From Daldinia sp. FL1419 (Eukaryota; Ascomycota; Sordariomycetes; Xylariales; Hypoxylaceae), in NCBI GenBank assembly GCA_025201765.1, contig MU623473.1:1-64000 (forward strand): a stretch of 64,000 nt of DNA, in the 5' to 3' direction. The translations under genes and the position numbers were made by a program. Positions within the stretch are counted from its first letter, which is position 1. The number at the start of each line of letters is the position of its first letter. Positions 35,983 to 48,667 of this stretch are shown here, piece after piece. The notes under the pieces were generated by a model. It saw nothing but the letters and a program-made list of their open reading frames with translations, was not told where the DNA came from and did not search any database.

Positions 35983-38900
35983 TTCGAATTGCTGGATCGG
36001 ACTATATCCTTGGTTCTGATGGCCTATTTGAAAGATATCTCGGAGCGTTCGTAAGGTAGTAGATGAAATAGATGAGATGTCCACGATTCTCATACAAAAG
36101 CGACAAGCGAGATGGGGTATCTTGAATAAATGCAAATGCGCCTAATAGATTAAAAATTGGAGGTGAAATACGGGATATACTCGTTTAAAGTCTTTCTGCC
36201 GTCCCCTTTACTGCAAGCGCAAAGACTTCAAGTCGCCTGCAAATAATGTTACCGCAACGAGAGAGCACACATAGGACTGACTATGTGCGCAGGCGGGGTT
36301 CGAGATGGACGAGCAAACAGGGCATAAGATGAACAAAGTTCATAGGACGTATAAGTCTTAACTTATAGCCTGTCTATTTGCAAGACGCGAAGATTGAGAA
36401 GCCCGAGGCGAAATCGTTGCTAAAAAAAAAAAAGAAGGAAAAGAAAAAAAAATTAGTCTTATCTACCTAGGTTGATGGGTATAAGTCAGTTTAGTCGGTG
36501 GGCATAGCGGGCTGGACAAGATCTGGAAATCTACCTCCGTGTATGGTGGGGTGTTTAGCGATGCTTGGTGGCTCTTAGCGATGTTCGTGGGGTATCACAG
36601 GCTTTACCGCAGGCGTGCCGGGCTTGCCAAACGTGCTTGGCTTCGTAAAATCTTATGAATTCGGCCCTTCTATTGGTCACTACGTCCCAGCATCGTCCCA
36701 AGCCCCGGTTCCTTTCAGCTAACTAACAAGGCTAGCCCAGGGCTGGACCCCGTGGTTATCGCCGGTCTCCACCCGATAGCACATGTTTTTCAGGCCTGGC
36801 CAGCGGGAGCTCCCATTGGATTTGCACCTAACGACTACCTTCTACAATGTACACTTGAGTTGCTAAACTTTTATTAGCGTGGGATTCAGCGCCTCAGCTT
36901 TCTTTTTTTCATTCGTAAATTCCTTTCCATGTTTGTTTGTACGTAGGTAGTTGGCGTAATTACGTCGTTTGATATTATTCCTGTTATATCACATATCACA
37001 AGTCAGTCACACGAATCTAGTCGGATCATGGGTATCAATATATTGTACGTATTTCGACTTCATCCCTTACCTTAGGAAGGCAAGCATACGCACAATTCTA
37101 CAAAATGGGTGCTAGAGAGTATTCAAGTCTCAGAGACCAAGTATTTAAATGATGTAACTCTTCTCGATAGATTAAGACTCCCAAGTGTGTTGATAACGCA
37201 AAATATCGTCAGTCAGCTATCGATATTTGGACATTAGAGTCTTAAGTAATGTAGGTTAAACTGATAACATAGACCTCTAGTTAAATATTTCCCACGAGAC
37301 GCTACATGTGGAGCTGGAAACAAGGATAGGCTTAAGTACTCGCATTAGCTGGTGTGGCACTCGTGGGGAATAGGATATCTGTCGACCAGTTTGGCCGTAT
37401 TCCACTGCTAAGCGCCCCTCGCATCTTACAAGTCCTGATAACGTCTTCAAATTGTAACGTGGATAATGAAATCATATGATGACCGAGCTTGAACTTGATC
37501 TTCGCTGAGTGGCCCGAGGATATCGGAATTTAATATCCGGCCGCCCCCCTTAGGGGTTAATCGTGAGAGCTCTGGAGGTTCGTCAGATATTTATAGACTA
37601 GATATATGAGGAATTTCACTAATGTGAGCTTTCTTCAGTATGCGATAGAAACCGGGGACTCTATGTTGTTTTTTTAACTTGACTCATACCATGAAAAGGA
37701 ATCAATTGGCAATAGTTCTTTAGGTAGCTATAGCAAACTATTCAACTATATACCCCTATATGGTGTCTTATAAATGATACGGAAAGCCGCAATCTTAAGC
37801 GAGATGGTAATATTTGATGGTAATATTTATGTCGATTTCCTATGGAATATTTCGGAAAGCTCAATTTAGTACGATAGGTAGAAATCACATATACTGTCAT
37901 AAGGTGGTCCAAGAAGTATGGAAAACAACTTCGCCGTCCCGCAAAGGACTCTTATTTAACCACGAAATCTACGTGAATATACAATACTGAATGCGTCTCA
38001 ACCTTTGTCTAACCGTCTCACATATGAGTCTAAAGCATATCAGGAATCAACGGCACATAGGACAGCAACAGGGCGGTATCAGCTCAAGCCATTACAAGAC
38101 TCCATTTCGTAAATATAACTAGTAGAGTTATAGTCATGAATGCCGTTACCCTGGTAACTAATGGCCGGCCTTATAAGATACAAAAGTCTTCGCTGAATAT
38201 GAATCCATCCTATTTGTTGAGCCCCGATAGTTGGGTGGCCCTTGGTGGCTCTGGCCGAAGTTCATCTTTCAACACGAGGATATGTCTAGAAAGAAGAATA
38301 TATTGTGGTCTTCTTCGGTCTTGCCTTAAATTCGTGACTGAGTGGCCCTGGACTTGTGTACTTAGAAGATATTATCAAAAAGACATTATTCTCCATAGGA
38401 AAACTAGGTACTCAAGAGTACAGGTATAATTATAATATCCTAGGATCTTGGCTCATAGAGCAGTCTACTAGTGGTATAGCTCGGAGGGTGTATGGGCGTG
38501 TTCTATTTAGAAGTAAACTATAAGTAATCATTCAAGGCGAGCGAGTTTAATAAAGCGCTGAGACAAAGTGCTCCCTACAGTTCAAGTTAGGTACTTCGCC
38601 TTTCAAAGAGGCTTAATAATTCGCACCATTAAGTACCTACTCATCTTCGGCGGCTGATATTATTATTCAACCCCATAGCTTGAAACTCGGTCCCTTGGAT
38701 TCGTTTCAAAGCTCGGCTCCTGAGTGGTAAAAGTCGCAAGTAATCTTAGTCAACTCGTCCAAGTTGAATTACATACTATGGTGATTTACTAGATAATTTC
38801 CCGTTCCTAATACCGTTCAATCACATAAAAGGGCAACACATAGTTATACGTAGATCATACGAGGATGTATCATATAAGAAAAGGCGATAACTTAGACATC

Positions 38901-41900
38901 GTACACTTATGGAATATGTTCAAGACTTCTTACTCCTATTAGCTCAACGAAAATGCCTTCGCCCGATAACGTAGTTTATCGACGAATAGCAAGACGTTTA
39001 AATACAAACCTCGGGCGGACATCGGGGACCACGCCGGATCAGCTGGAACAGAGAAGGAGGTCAGCAAGTCGCCCATCGATTGGGTTGATTCGACCGCGGG
39101 TTGTCGGATCCACCAGCGCAAAAGCTCGCAGAATCTTGGCGGCTGCCATTTTTCATCTGTTCGTTGGGTGTAATTCAAAGCACGTGCCTAATGCTTTGCC
39201 AATGACATCCTGAAATACCATCCTGATCTTGATGTGCTGGTGACATAGGCTCCTCGCCCGACCTATTAGGTCGGGGAGACATCTGCGATAAGTCCCCTAG
39301 ATCGGAGCGTTTCATGGCTCATAATGACTCTACTTGCCGGAGCGGATCTCCCCAGACGCTCGCGAAGCCGGCGCCTTGGTTCCAGCGAGGGCAAGGGTAT
39401 AATAGGACTATATGTGTGACGTGCCGTTCCAAGGCCTGTCATGTCGCCTCCGGGTACTAGTTCTGAATTCGTGTCTTCGAACTTTACCATTCTAGTCAAC
39501 GCCCGGATAGTATATGAGTACATTGATTGATTAATGGGGTAGATTTACGCATTTTGCCTCGGCCCATCTGCCGAGTCTCGACGCCCTCAAGCGAAGATCG
39601 TAGATGTCATTGCTAAGCGAGGGGGAGCTATGATTCGCATACGGACCCTTACGAGCTGCAAACGCGGGGAAGCCTTATTTGCTGGATGAGTTGACCGAAG
39701 GAGAAAAGAGAAAATATCTTAAGAGATCAGGCAGTGGGGGTCATTACCGGATAGAGGCTGATCAAGGGTTGGGAGGCGAGCTTATACTTAGACACTTATA
39801 TTCGTACACAGAATATAATTAATACTCACTTACAGGTTCGAATAGGAAAGCCCTAGTCGAATTCTAAGATGGGACACGACCCATTGTCAAATACCTAGTG
39901 AACATTTTCTTCAATCACATGATTGATTTCGAGCTTTGCTTAGCTTATACCCAGTTTCTTTGCTCAGTACTTAATATGTTAGATTTACGCATGTGCCGTA
40001 CTCGTGCCACAAGCCTCTGTATACTATGTAGATTAGTTAGACTTACTCTTGAGTCTATGTCGTTGTGTGTTCAAGTAATGGGAATGTAGTCGTAGAGCCC
40101 GAGAGAAAATATAATTAAACTTGGCTTCATTTAATGGCTTTATACGGCTGTAAGGATATCGAGATCTCCCCAGCGTAGCAAAGTGTGATGGCAATCGGGA
40201 GATTGGAGATGAGATTTAGCGAGTAGTCATAAACTGACGGTTACCAAGTTGCTCCAAGGTATTTACATATTAACATACCGTCTCGAGACCGGGTTTATCG
40301 CTATACCTAGGTAGGTACTTATGGAAATCTCCTAGTCTACCCGGCTACGTAGTACCTAGCTACTCACTCGCTAGTCGTCGAGCGTACTGCAAGGCTATTC
40401 TCTTGTTTACATGGTGTACTCGGCCAAATTTGAATCTCGGTAGAATGACGACCTATCAAGGAAGATTAAAAATGCCCGAGCTGCTGATATGTGAACTCCT
40501 TTAAACTACCTAAGGTTAGGCGTAACCCTACGCGTTAATTTAGCCTGACCCGTTAGTAGGCACCCCGCGGACCGAGTCCATGGGAAGGGAGTTCCTGGAT
40601 CTACGAAAAAAGTCTGTATATATCAAGAACTCTAGGGAACAAAATAGTAATAGATGGTGGCAAAAATAATAATTCGAGTATGAGATTTTCCATTCGTAGT
40701 GGGATCGGAATCACTACCTCGACCTTCCCTCAAGTGGGTTGGTTGTTGGGATGAGAGCGGTATGGGGTCGCATACTATGGAGGGGTCCAAGGAATTAGGA
40801 ACGCCATTGAACCGAAAGGAGCAGACTACCAATTCGGGAAGCTCGTGGGGAAAACACAACGGTTTGGTCCTCTCGATCGGCTCGCCGAAGGAACCCTCTT
40901 TTGTTGGCGGTCACCTCGACTCCTGAATCGTACTGTGTAAGAACCTTGTATTGTGATCAGGCCATTCATTAATTGATGACAATGGGAGGGTCATTTCGAC
41001 TGGTCAAATCGACGGCCCATCCCACAAATTGGTAGCTTCGGGTATTTAGGGCCATTGAACCAGTTCAAATTTTGGCAAGACCCCGAATTTAATCGTCGCT
41101 AAGAGCGCTAAGCAGAAAATAAGAAAATAAGAAAATTGCGAGACGATGAACCATAACCAAAAATCGTTGAAAGGGGTATTACATATCTTGTCCACAAGAC
41201 TTATTACAGCGTCTGTCGGTCTTGGGTAACCCGAGAACATCCGGTTCCTCACATTAGTAGGCCACAGCTATGGCGTGAAGGGTATGTTGATACGTATGAG
41301 GGATAAAACTGGGGGATGGAGGGGAAAATATCGTGGTTAAGTGTTGGGAGATTATGGATGGGAAGACCTGCTATGGTGATCTATTAGCCTAGGCTAACCA
41401 GACGCTCGGGTTCCCGGCTACGATGATTTGTTGCGCTATGCCATCCTGTTCGGTTCCTACATTGAGCAAATGCACCGTAGTCTTTGAAGGCGGCCGTACT
41501 GATGAACCATATCGTTGGGTGGCATCTTTTGGGCTTTACATCCACGTGAGCTTGGATAGAGAAGTGTTAGTGGATGGGGTTCCCTTGTTTCTACTATGTA
41601 GTATGCTTTAAAGTGCCAATTATGCGTAGAAATCCTTGTTTGCGAGCTGTGAGATGCCAAGCCTATGCAGACTGTTAGCTCCTTTGGGTCAGCGCTCGCG
41701 GCGCTTCCTACATGCTGCAGGATGGACGTTCGTTATATGCTGTGTGTTGTCTATACATAACATAAGTAGTGGTGTGAGGTAATAGCGGGCGAGGTGACGG
41801 CGATTTGTTATGAGCACCGGTTTGATAATCGGTATGTCGAAAACGACACTGGTGAAGGCTAAGCGGAGGACATCAGCATCAACCCAAACGGGCTCCATTC

Positions 41901-42749
41901 TAGAAATATTCCCCGTAGGCTATGGAATAGACTAGATGGCGTCAGATAAGGCGATATGTACATTTGTGGTTCAACCGAAAAGAAAAAAAAAGTTTGTCGC
42001 TTACTACATATTTGACCAGGATCTTGATCTCGTCCATGAGGCTATAGGCAAGGGGTTGGTACGCTTCCATGTATGCACGCGCAAGATTGGGCTCTCCGTA
42101 GGGCCAGATTCAAACTTGGGGAAATTTCTCTTACATCGGTAGTCCTTAACCGAATGGAACTTGGAATTCGATCGATTCCTCTCGTTATGCAGTCAGTTTC
42201 AGTAAATTACCACATAGTATGTAAAGGATTACCAAGGGTCTGGCAGACCTAATAGGGGCGGAACAGATGTTACATGACGATGCTTACCACGTGCAACGGG
42301 AAACACACCGCACAAGAAGTGTGATATTTTTGTGGTGGATTTTCTTTTCTAGATGGAAATACGCTATTTGCTTACCTTAATAACAGAATCTTATAATTAT
42401 TCCTCAAAACTTGTTTACACAAAGTGATAGTTAGTATTAATTATTGTAACGAGATGACGGGGATGTACAGATCTGTATAAATCTCGGCGATAAACTAAGG
42501 ACTTCTAGTTCCAAGAATTAGTCCGTGCATATTTTCCCTTTTTCTTCCATCTTAACTCGGTACTTATTTCAAATAAATGCCACAAGATGTTATTGTTGGT
42601 AGTGACACGTTAATGCGTTATACTTACACGTATTCATATGCGTATTTTCACGTGTAACCCTTGGCCTTTTAGGTGTTCATGGGGCTCAGAGGAATCGATA
42701 TGTACCTAGTGTAGACCTGCGTAGACGTGTAGGTGGTCAACGTGCAATG

Positions 42750-42753
<4 letters not shown>

Positions 42754-42808
<55 letters not shown>
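42754..42808 (+). repeat. Poly-A run (55 nt)
   Basis: An uninterrupted A-tract, the longest homopolymer in the window. No retroelement coding sequence lies next to it. Its exact length may be affected by sequencing or assembly. Confidence 0.8.
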
Positions 42809-42810
<2 letters not shown>

Positions 42811-43578
42811 ATTGAGGCAATCAAGTCAAGTTGAGGCTCGTGCTATCTGAAAGCGCCTAACGAGTTGATGTGATTTGAAGCTTGAAACGTACCTGGAGCC
42901 TCAAGTTTCAACGGGGCCGCAGGGTTCGAGTTGCGGCCCGAGACAAGGCGGGAAGACTTTTATCATTAGAGAAAATTGACGAGATTTAAACTTGAAATGT
43001 AGGAAGAAAGAAAAAAAAAAGGAAAAAGAAAAAGTTATAAACATACTAAAGGATATCGTACATTACCTACCTAATGAGAGATATGTAATTGTAACCCAAG
43101 ATACGATGTATAACTAATAAGTGTATATTGAAATTACCTTGTTACCCTAACCTATCTTCCCTCTCTCCATGCATACCATGAGGAGAACAAGTGGATGCTA
43201 TGAATACCTACCATGGATGAATACTACATACTACATAGGTAGTTAGGTACATATGGGCTTCCATACCATGGGTGTTGTTGTGGGGGTCATGATACCTAAT
43301 CGTCAAACGGGACAGCACCTTTATAAGATGGACAGTTTGGACGGCAATAGACTCTGGTGTTGGTTTTAAGTAACCATTGCCCAGAGGTTACATAACTATT
43401 TCCATTCCATTCTTTCTAGTTGCAAGAATTATAAACGTAGTTACTTGGGTAAAAAGGTAGATTCCGAATGTTGGGTAGTATTATGTGCCTTACCAACGGA
43501 AGTACTACCTACCTACGTGAGACGGTGGATTCTTCGAATCGACGTAAATAGCTGCAGGGTGACGATTGTAAAGTATGG

Positions 43579-43587
43579 AGTTTGGCA
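43579..43587 (+). repeat. Target-site duplication, left copy
   Basis: AGTTTGGCA directly precedes the left terminal repeat of the Mutator-like element and is repeated exactly at 44443-44451 after its right terminal repeat. Nine bases is the duplication length typical of Mutator-like elements. Confidence 0.85.
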
Positions 43588-44442
43588 CAGTATCTTTAAA
43601 ATACTAGGTAAAATCTCATAAAATACTAACCCATCCACTTTTCCACGTGAGATGGTGGCCCGACACACACACACCTAATTTGTAAGGGGTTTAGTCTAAC
43701 CCCCAACCAAAATAGAATATCGCCCGGTCGCATATTATATATTTAATATTTAAAATAATACGATAAATTCAATTAATTCAATTATTTTACAAAAATTCAA
43801 ATAGCCTCTCAGCCACTCCTTTTAGCCATGCATCTATTCAATTATTATAGTAATACGAATTCCAATCGTGTGTATTTGATTGGTTAGATTGATTAGATTG
43901 ATTAGGCCACCAATTTTGGTGCTGCGAGGGCACCACAGGTGCTTGAAATTCAGGCTGGGGAGGGTGCTGTATGCCTTGGAATTGACCCTGAAATTGACTT
44001 TGCATGCCCTGTAACCCGTGTATACTAGGAAGGGTTATATTAGGCCTTGCTGCCGTGAGCGCTGGCGTTGATCGAGGCTGGAGAGGTCAAATCGGTAGGG
44101 TTTTGGGGGGCTTGAATAGGTGTACGAATTGGTAATATAGCCTCAAGAGGATTAGAGGGGGTTACTGGTCTAGACTGAACTGGAGACATGATACTAAAAT
44201 GGGACTAGAATACTAGAATTTTGACGAATTACTATATTAGGTATTGACGATAGCTTCAATGGGCAGGTGGTATTTTAGGGTTACAATGCATTCAAAACGC
44301 GACCGGGCGATATTCTATTTTGGTTGGGGGTTAGACTAAACCCCTTACAAATTAGGTGTGTGTGTGTCGGGCCACCATCTCACGTGGAAAAGTGGATGGG
44401 TTAGTATTTTATGAGATTTTACCTAGTATTTTAAAGATACTG
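43588..44442. mobile_element. Mutator-like (MULE) non-autonomous transposon, 855 bp
   Basis: The ends are exact inverted copies of each other over 144 bp (43588-43731 and 44299-44442), starting CAGTATCTTTAAAATACTAG and finishing at a CGGTCGC boundary. Even the (AC)6 tract inside the repeat has equal length in both copies. A 9-bp target duplication AGTTTGGCA flanks it. Long terminal inverted repeats with a 9-bp duplication are the hallmark of the Mutator superfamily (Hop in Fusarium is a fungal example). The 567-bp interior is too short for a transposase but holds a coding remnant on the minus strand. CpG and GC-rich sequence are intact, so this copy appears young and not RIP-mutated. Confidence 0.88.
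43838..44189 (-). pseudogene. Coding remnant inside the MULE, frameshifted
   Basis: An ATG at 44189 opens MSPVQSRPVTPSNPLEAILP and reads on for about 40 residues; the frame then closes. Coding-like sequence continues in another frame as STPALTAARPNITLPSIHG, followed by a Gln/Pro/Asn-rich stretch (QGQFQGIQHPPQPEF) and ends NSYYYNN before a TGA at 43838-43840. I read this as the two ends of a larger transposon-encoded protein, or a small accessory ORF, with one frameshift near 44085-44100. I do not recognise the family. No DDE catalytic motif or zinc finger is present in what remains. Confidence 0.5.
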
Positions 44443-44451
44443 AGTTTGGCA
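44443..44451 (+). repeat. Target-site duplication, right copy
   Basis: AGTTTGGCA, identical to 43579-43587, immediately follows the right terminal repeat. Confidence 0.85.
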
Positions 44452-46906
44452 AGGTTAAGTGCAATTGTAGATTTTGGTTCCCGCTGATTACTAGCAGGCA
44501 CCACCCTGTAGACCCTATAAACCTTACTCTAATGGTGAGATTTCTAGGGTTTCTAAGGTACCAGGTACCCTTTTTTTCTTCTTTGTCTCTTCTACTGCTG
44601 ATGATTGTCCGTTTGGCTTTTTTTTTCCATCTTTCATTTTACATAATTGCCTCCCTAGGTACCGAAACCTCCAAAGAAAAAGGCTTATCAAAGTACCTAT
44701 TAGTATAGAATATTCGCAATATTAGTAATTGCCGACAAATCCCATTTAGTTGTCCTCATTTTGCTCTTCGTTGTAAATGCCAAAATCCTAGCATGTTACC
44801 CTAAGGTACCCAAGGTATTATAAAGGTAATAACTACCTAATATTATTATTAGACTGGTTTTCGTTTCGTTCTCTAGGACCTAATGACACATCGCCCGTAA
44901 GAGGTTCATGTATTAAATAATTTAATTAATTGGATTGGATCTGTCAGTCTGTCAATGCTAGATGCGGCATAGGGTCAATTCAACGGGTGGCTTACAGCCG
45001 CGAATAGACAAGCACATAGTCAGATTAGAATTATTAATATTGCCGCGGAGAGAGAAGAGAGAGATAGAAAGGGGGGCGATAAAAGATTGGATCTCACGTT
45101 TTCACCGTCTCGTCCTCACAATCAACGGTCCTGGAGAAGAGGGAGGGGGAATAAAGTTCCTTATGGAGATCGAATCATCAATGACAGCTGTCACCTGTAA
45201 GTGCAGCGTATGTATTGTAGGCATACCAGGTCCATACGTGTACCTACTTAGAAGCATGTAAAAGGTAAGGTACCTAAGGTAAGAAGGTACCTATGGATGT
45301 ATGTATACGTACCTAGATACCTACATCTACTATGTAAAACTCGCTCTCAGGCTTTTATCGTATAGAAGGAGCGATGAAAATGTGGACAATGCATGTTCAA
45401 GATTTCTTTGAGCCACTAGGCCTATTACGGTCTCATTCCCTTCTCCACATGTATTCTTGTCCTACCATCTCAATCAACGTTGCCTTTTCAGTAATGGTCC
45501 CTGGGTAGTAAGTTTCCCTACGGGGAAGAGAACAATGTCTACCTTGCAGAAGGGAAGAAATACGTCTCGAAAAAATCCGCAGGGTCAATAATGATTGACC
45601 AGTGAGATACTACCTAATCTGTGCCCCATTAAAAAAGTCATCATCCATCGTTCGGTCCACCATACGCATAGAAGTCTATGTACAAACGTTGTAAAAAATA
45701 CTGGGGAGTTGAGCAAGGACCACGCGAACGGGATGTTTTGTAAAGTTCTCACCTGCCTACATGTAACTACTTCAGGTACCTAAACTTATACCATTTACCT
45801 ACCTAGGTAATTTACCTCCTATGGACGTCGATGTTTAGTAGGAACATTTCGTTAGGCTAGGGAACTAGACTTATTTACTTATATGTAGGTAGGTACTTTA
45901 TTATTACCCAATTACATAAGTAACCTAGCAAATAATCCAATAAGTAATTTACGAGGAAGGAGGTAGTGTCACCGTACCAGACAAGTATAGTACACGGAGT
46001 ACGGAAAGTACCTACCTCTTTACCCTCTCTTAACCCCCCATTCCCCCATTCTGACCCGGTTTGGTTGATCAACTACAAGTCTACAACTTGTCCCCCTCCG
46101 ATAATTTCTCTTATTAGGTACTCTCCTATTAATTACTTGAAGGTAGCCATCTCCCGTTACCGTTGCCGCCTCCCTTTTCCTATCCCACGTCTCGTCCCCC
46201 GTCGCGTGTGTGCAGCGCAATTGTGTGGTGCAGTCATTTTTTCTTTTTTAAACCTCATTTTTTTCCTATCTTTCTTCCTCATAGAACTCGGCGAAATTTT
46301 CGTCGCTAAACCAACCGGGTATTGTCTGAAAGGAATAATATTTGGGCTAAAGATTTCTGGTAAGTTTTGCGAAAAGAGACATTTTTACTTCATATGAAAA
46401 AATTTTCTGGTCAATATTCTCGACTATTTTTCCCGCCCCCCTCTTGCGCGGCCATTCATCGAAACTCTTTGCGTTTACGCGCCCAGAGGAAAATTTAAAG
46501 AAAGACAGCGCAACATCGGCAACCATGGCGGGGAGTCCTTTTTTTTATACGGATTTTCTTGGTTGGTTACTGTCAACGCCAACTTGGTCCTTACAGGTAC
46601 ATCAAAAATAATAAATTCGTGAAAAGGAGATCTCCTTCGAAAAAAGGGGGGGATTAGCTATTACTGTTCCTCCCATCCATTAAGCGTCAATTTGATGAGC
46701 ACACATATATTTAAACATTGCTTATTATTCGTACCGTTGATTGTCAAACTCTGGACATGGCAACAAAAACAGCTAACCCTAAGTTCATAGGAGAATCAAA
46801 TAGTCCCTTGCGTCCAAGGCGTTGCCAACTATCCACCTGAATTTCGATAATCTACCTAATCAAGATTCAACCACCGATATTCAGTCAACCCTCAAAAGTG
46901 GACATA

Positions 46907-48667
46907 ATGTCGCAGCAATACTACGGAGATTCTCAATGGGCGGGCGCTGGCCCTTCCCAAACGACTTGGGATCACCAGACTCCTCCCCCGCCACCGGCAA
47001 GATCTGGTAAGTTTATTGTCGATTATATCAATTTCTGGTATTTCTTTAGACCATATTAGTTAACGCGACTGTACTAGGTGCTAGCTCTGCCATCCCACGC
47101 GAGGTCGAGTCGATCGCTTTTGCCTACCAATTTGAGGGTACGTAAGAAATAAAAATATAGATGAAATAAGAAAAACATGGGCTCAAGATATCGCGCGGTT
47201 GGGATTTTCGTCTGTATTTTACGAGGAAAATATAGTCTAGGCGAACCTTGCACATGCGATATTATTGTGTCTTCTACGATTATTCCCATGTATACATTAC
47301 TCATGCTAACGAACCTGGTCTATAGAAGTTGAGCGAGCTGTCGATAATCTAGTTAAGAGCGGGAAGATGTACGGTCCGCCAGGGCGACGTGAGTTTACCC
47401 CGATGATGGCTATGAAACGAAATAAGGCACGCTGAATGTGTCCCGGAGATTGGGTGGGCGTTTGTCTGGGAATTGGTACTAATCGCCATGTAGATGGACG
47501 GGTTGCATCTGGTCATGGCCCGCGGCCGCATTCCCTAGAGTTTGGCGACCCGCGAGCTGGCCACCCTGGTCCGAACCTGCAGAATTTCTATGCCGCGCAA
47601 CGACACCAGCCTTCGCGCGGTTCCAACGAGGCGGAACAGATGATGCAGGCCAAGCGGAGGATGGCGGCTCAACGGGAGCGAGAGCTTCGCAACTATCATC
47701 AAGAGCAGCAATTTAACCGAAGTAGGCCTCCCTCTTCTGTATAGCACAAAATTTGCTTCGCAAATTAAGAAAAGAAAATTCTCTCGGCGGGGTCAATATG
47801 TTCCCTATTTTCCCTGACTTTACACGCGATGTTTCTACTATGTCTTGAATCCCCCGTAAATTCCTGTTTCGATATGTCACGATGAGTCCTCGGACCGCTG
47901 CATCATTTGACCAAATCCTTGCGAAGAGACGCTAACTCATCGTCTTTACAGATGTTCTTGCTGATGTTTCTTATAGCAGCAAGCCTGATCGCGCTCTAAG
48001 TCCTGGCAGCATGTCCGAAGACGAACGCCGTGATTTGATTGCGCGTCAGCGTAGTGCGCTTTTCGGCGAGGGCAGCTATCCTGATGAACCCGGCGTGGCT
48101 CGACCCGGAGTATCTGGCTTGCCAACTGGCACCTCTAGTCATCGCGGCCCGTCCCCTTTAGCTTACGACTACGGACGAGCAGGCGCCCCAAACGCTTCTG
48201 AAGGCGCACCGCAGCCTAACGATACGCAGGGTCTATCCCGTGCTAACAGCAACGCCAGCCCCCAGTCGAACCCGCCGACCAATATGGGTATCTTTGATAG
48301 TGCCGTCGGCCAGCAAGCTAATCGCACCAGCAACTCATCTCCGACGGGTGGGTCCCCTCCCCGGGTGGGAGGAGTCTCTAAGCCTGGCCAAGGCGTGAGT
48401 GCGGTGGCCCCTATTGGCACTCGACCGTCGGTAGCTGCCCAAGCTACCAACCCTGCCCTGAATAAGCGTTCAACTACACCTTTGCCGTCGCCATTAAGCC
48501 ACGGTTTCACTGCCTCGGGAAATGGGGATGACCAAGGCATCTCAACTACTTCTGCTCCTTCTAACCCGCCTAGTGCGGCAGCAGATGGATACAACGGATG
48601 GAGCAACCGCTCTGGTGTTTGGGGGAGCAAGTCAAACTTGGGAGTTCAGGCTAGCGTTTGGGGTTAG
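46907..48667 (+). CDS. Conserved Pezizomycotina protein of unknown function
   Basis: Five exons: 46907-47006, 47078-47137, 47326-47388, 47494-47721 and 47952-48667, giving 388 residues. Introns are 71, 188, 105 and 230 nt, all GT-AG; the third has a perfect TACTAAT branch. The start MSQQYYGDSQWAGAGPSQ is Gln/Pro-rich. A short predicted helical block EEVERAVDNLVKSGKMY (about 52-68) and a charged helix EAEQMMQAKRRMAAQRERELRNYH (about 122-145) are the likeliest conserved elements. A second helical piece, SEDERRDLIARQRSALFGE, follows near 171-189. The rest is Ser/Pro/Asn-rich and disordered, ending in GVWGSKSNLGVQASVWG, which I recall as strongly conserved among filamentous-fungal homologues. No enzymatic motif is seen. 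The product is probably cytosolic or nuclear with short linear interaction motifs; function is unknown. Confidence 0.82.

Larger units (their letters stand above)
35983..46906. other. Gene-free stretch of 10.9 kb with repeats
   Basis: No supported gene across the longest gap of the window. Open frames scattered through it (for example 38136-38429, 40699-40926, 41936-42142, 44962-45261) lack recognisable domains and overlap frames on the opposite strand. Contents include A-rich tracts (36421-36455), a 19-nt palindrome at 39257-39275, a 55-A run (42754-42808), a GC-rich hairpin (42914-42939), the Mutator-like element 43588-44442, and dense TACCTAGGTA motifs near 45245-45320 and 45780-45900. The last few hundred bases are the likely promoter and leader of the next gene, including a short upstream ATG at 46525. 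Confidence 0.55.

Noticed and set aside
35983..36135. N-terminal extension of the SLC35F carrier to an upstream Met
   Set aside because: The 51 extra residues are not family-like, and the MSDYN start gives the usual short polar N-terminus.
44962..45261. A 99-residue frame right of the MULE
   Set aside because: No recognisable family, ends in microsatellite-like TACCTA sequence, and shows no splice pattern.
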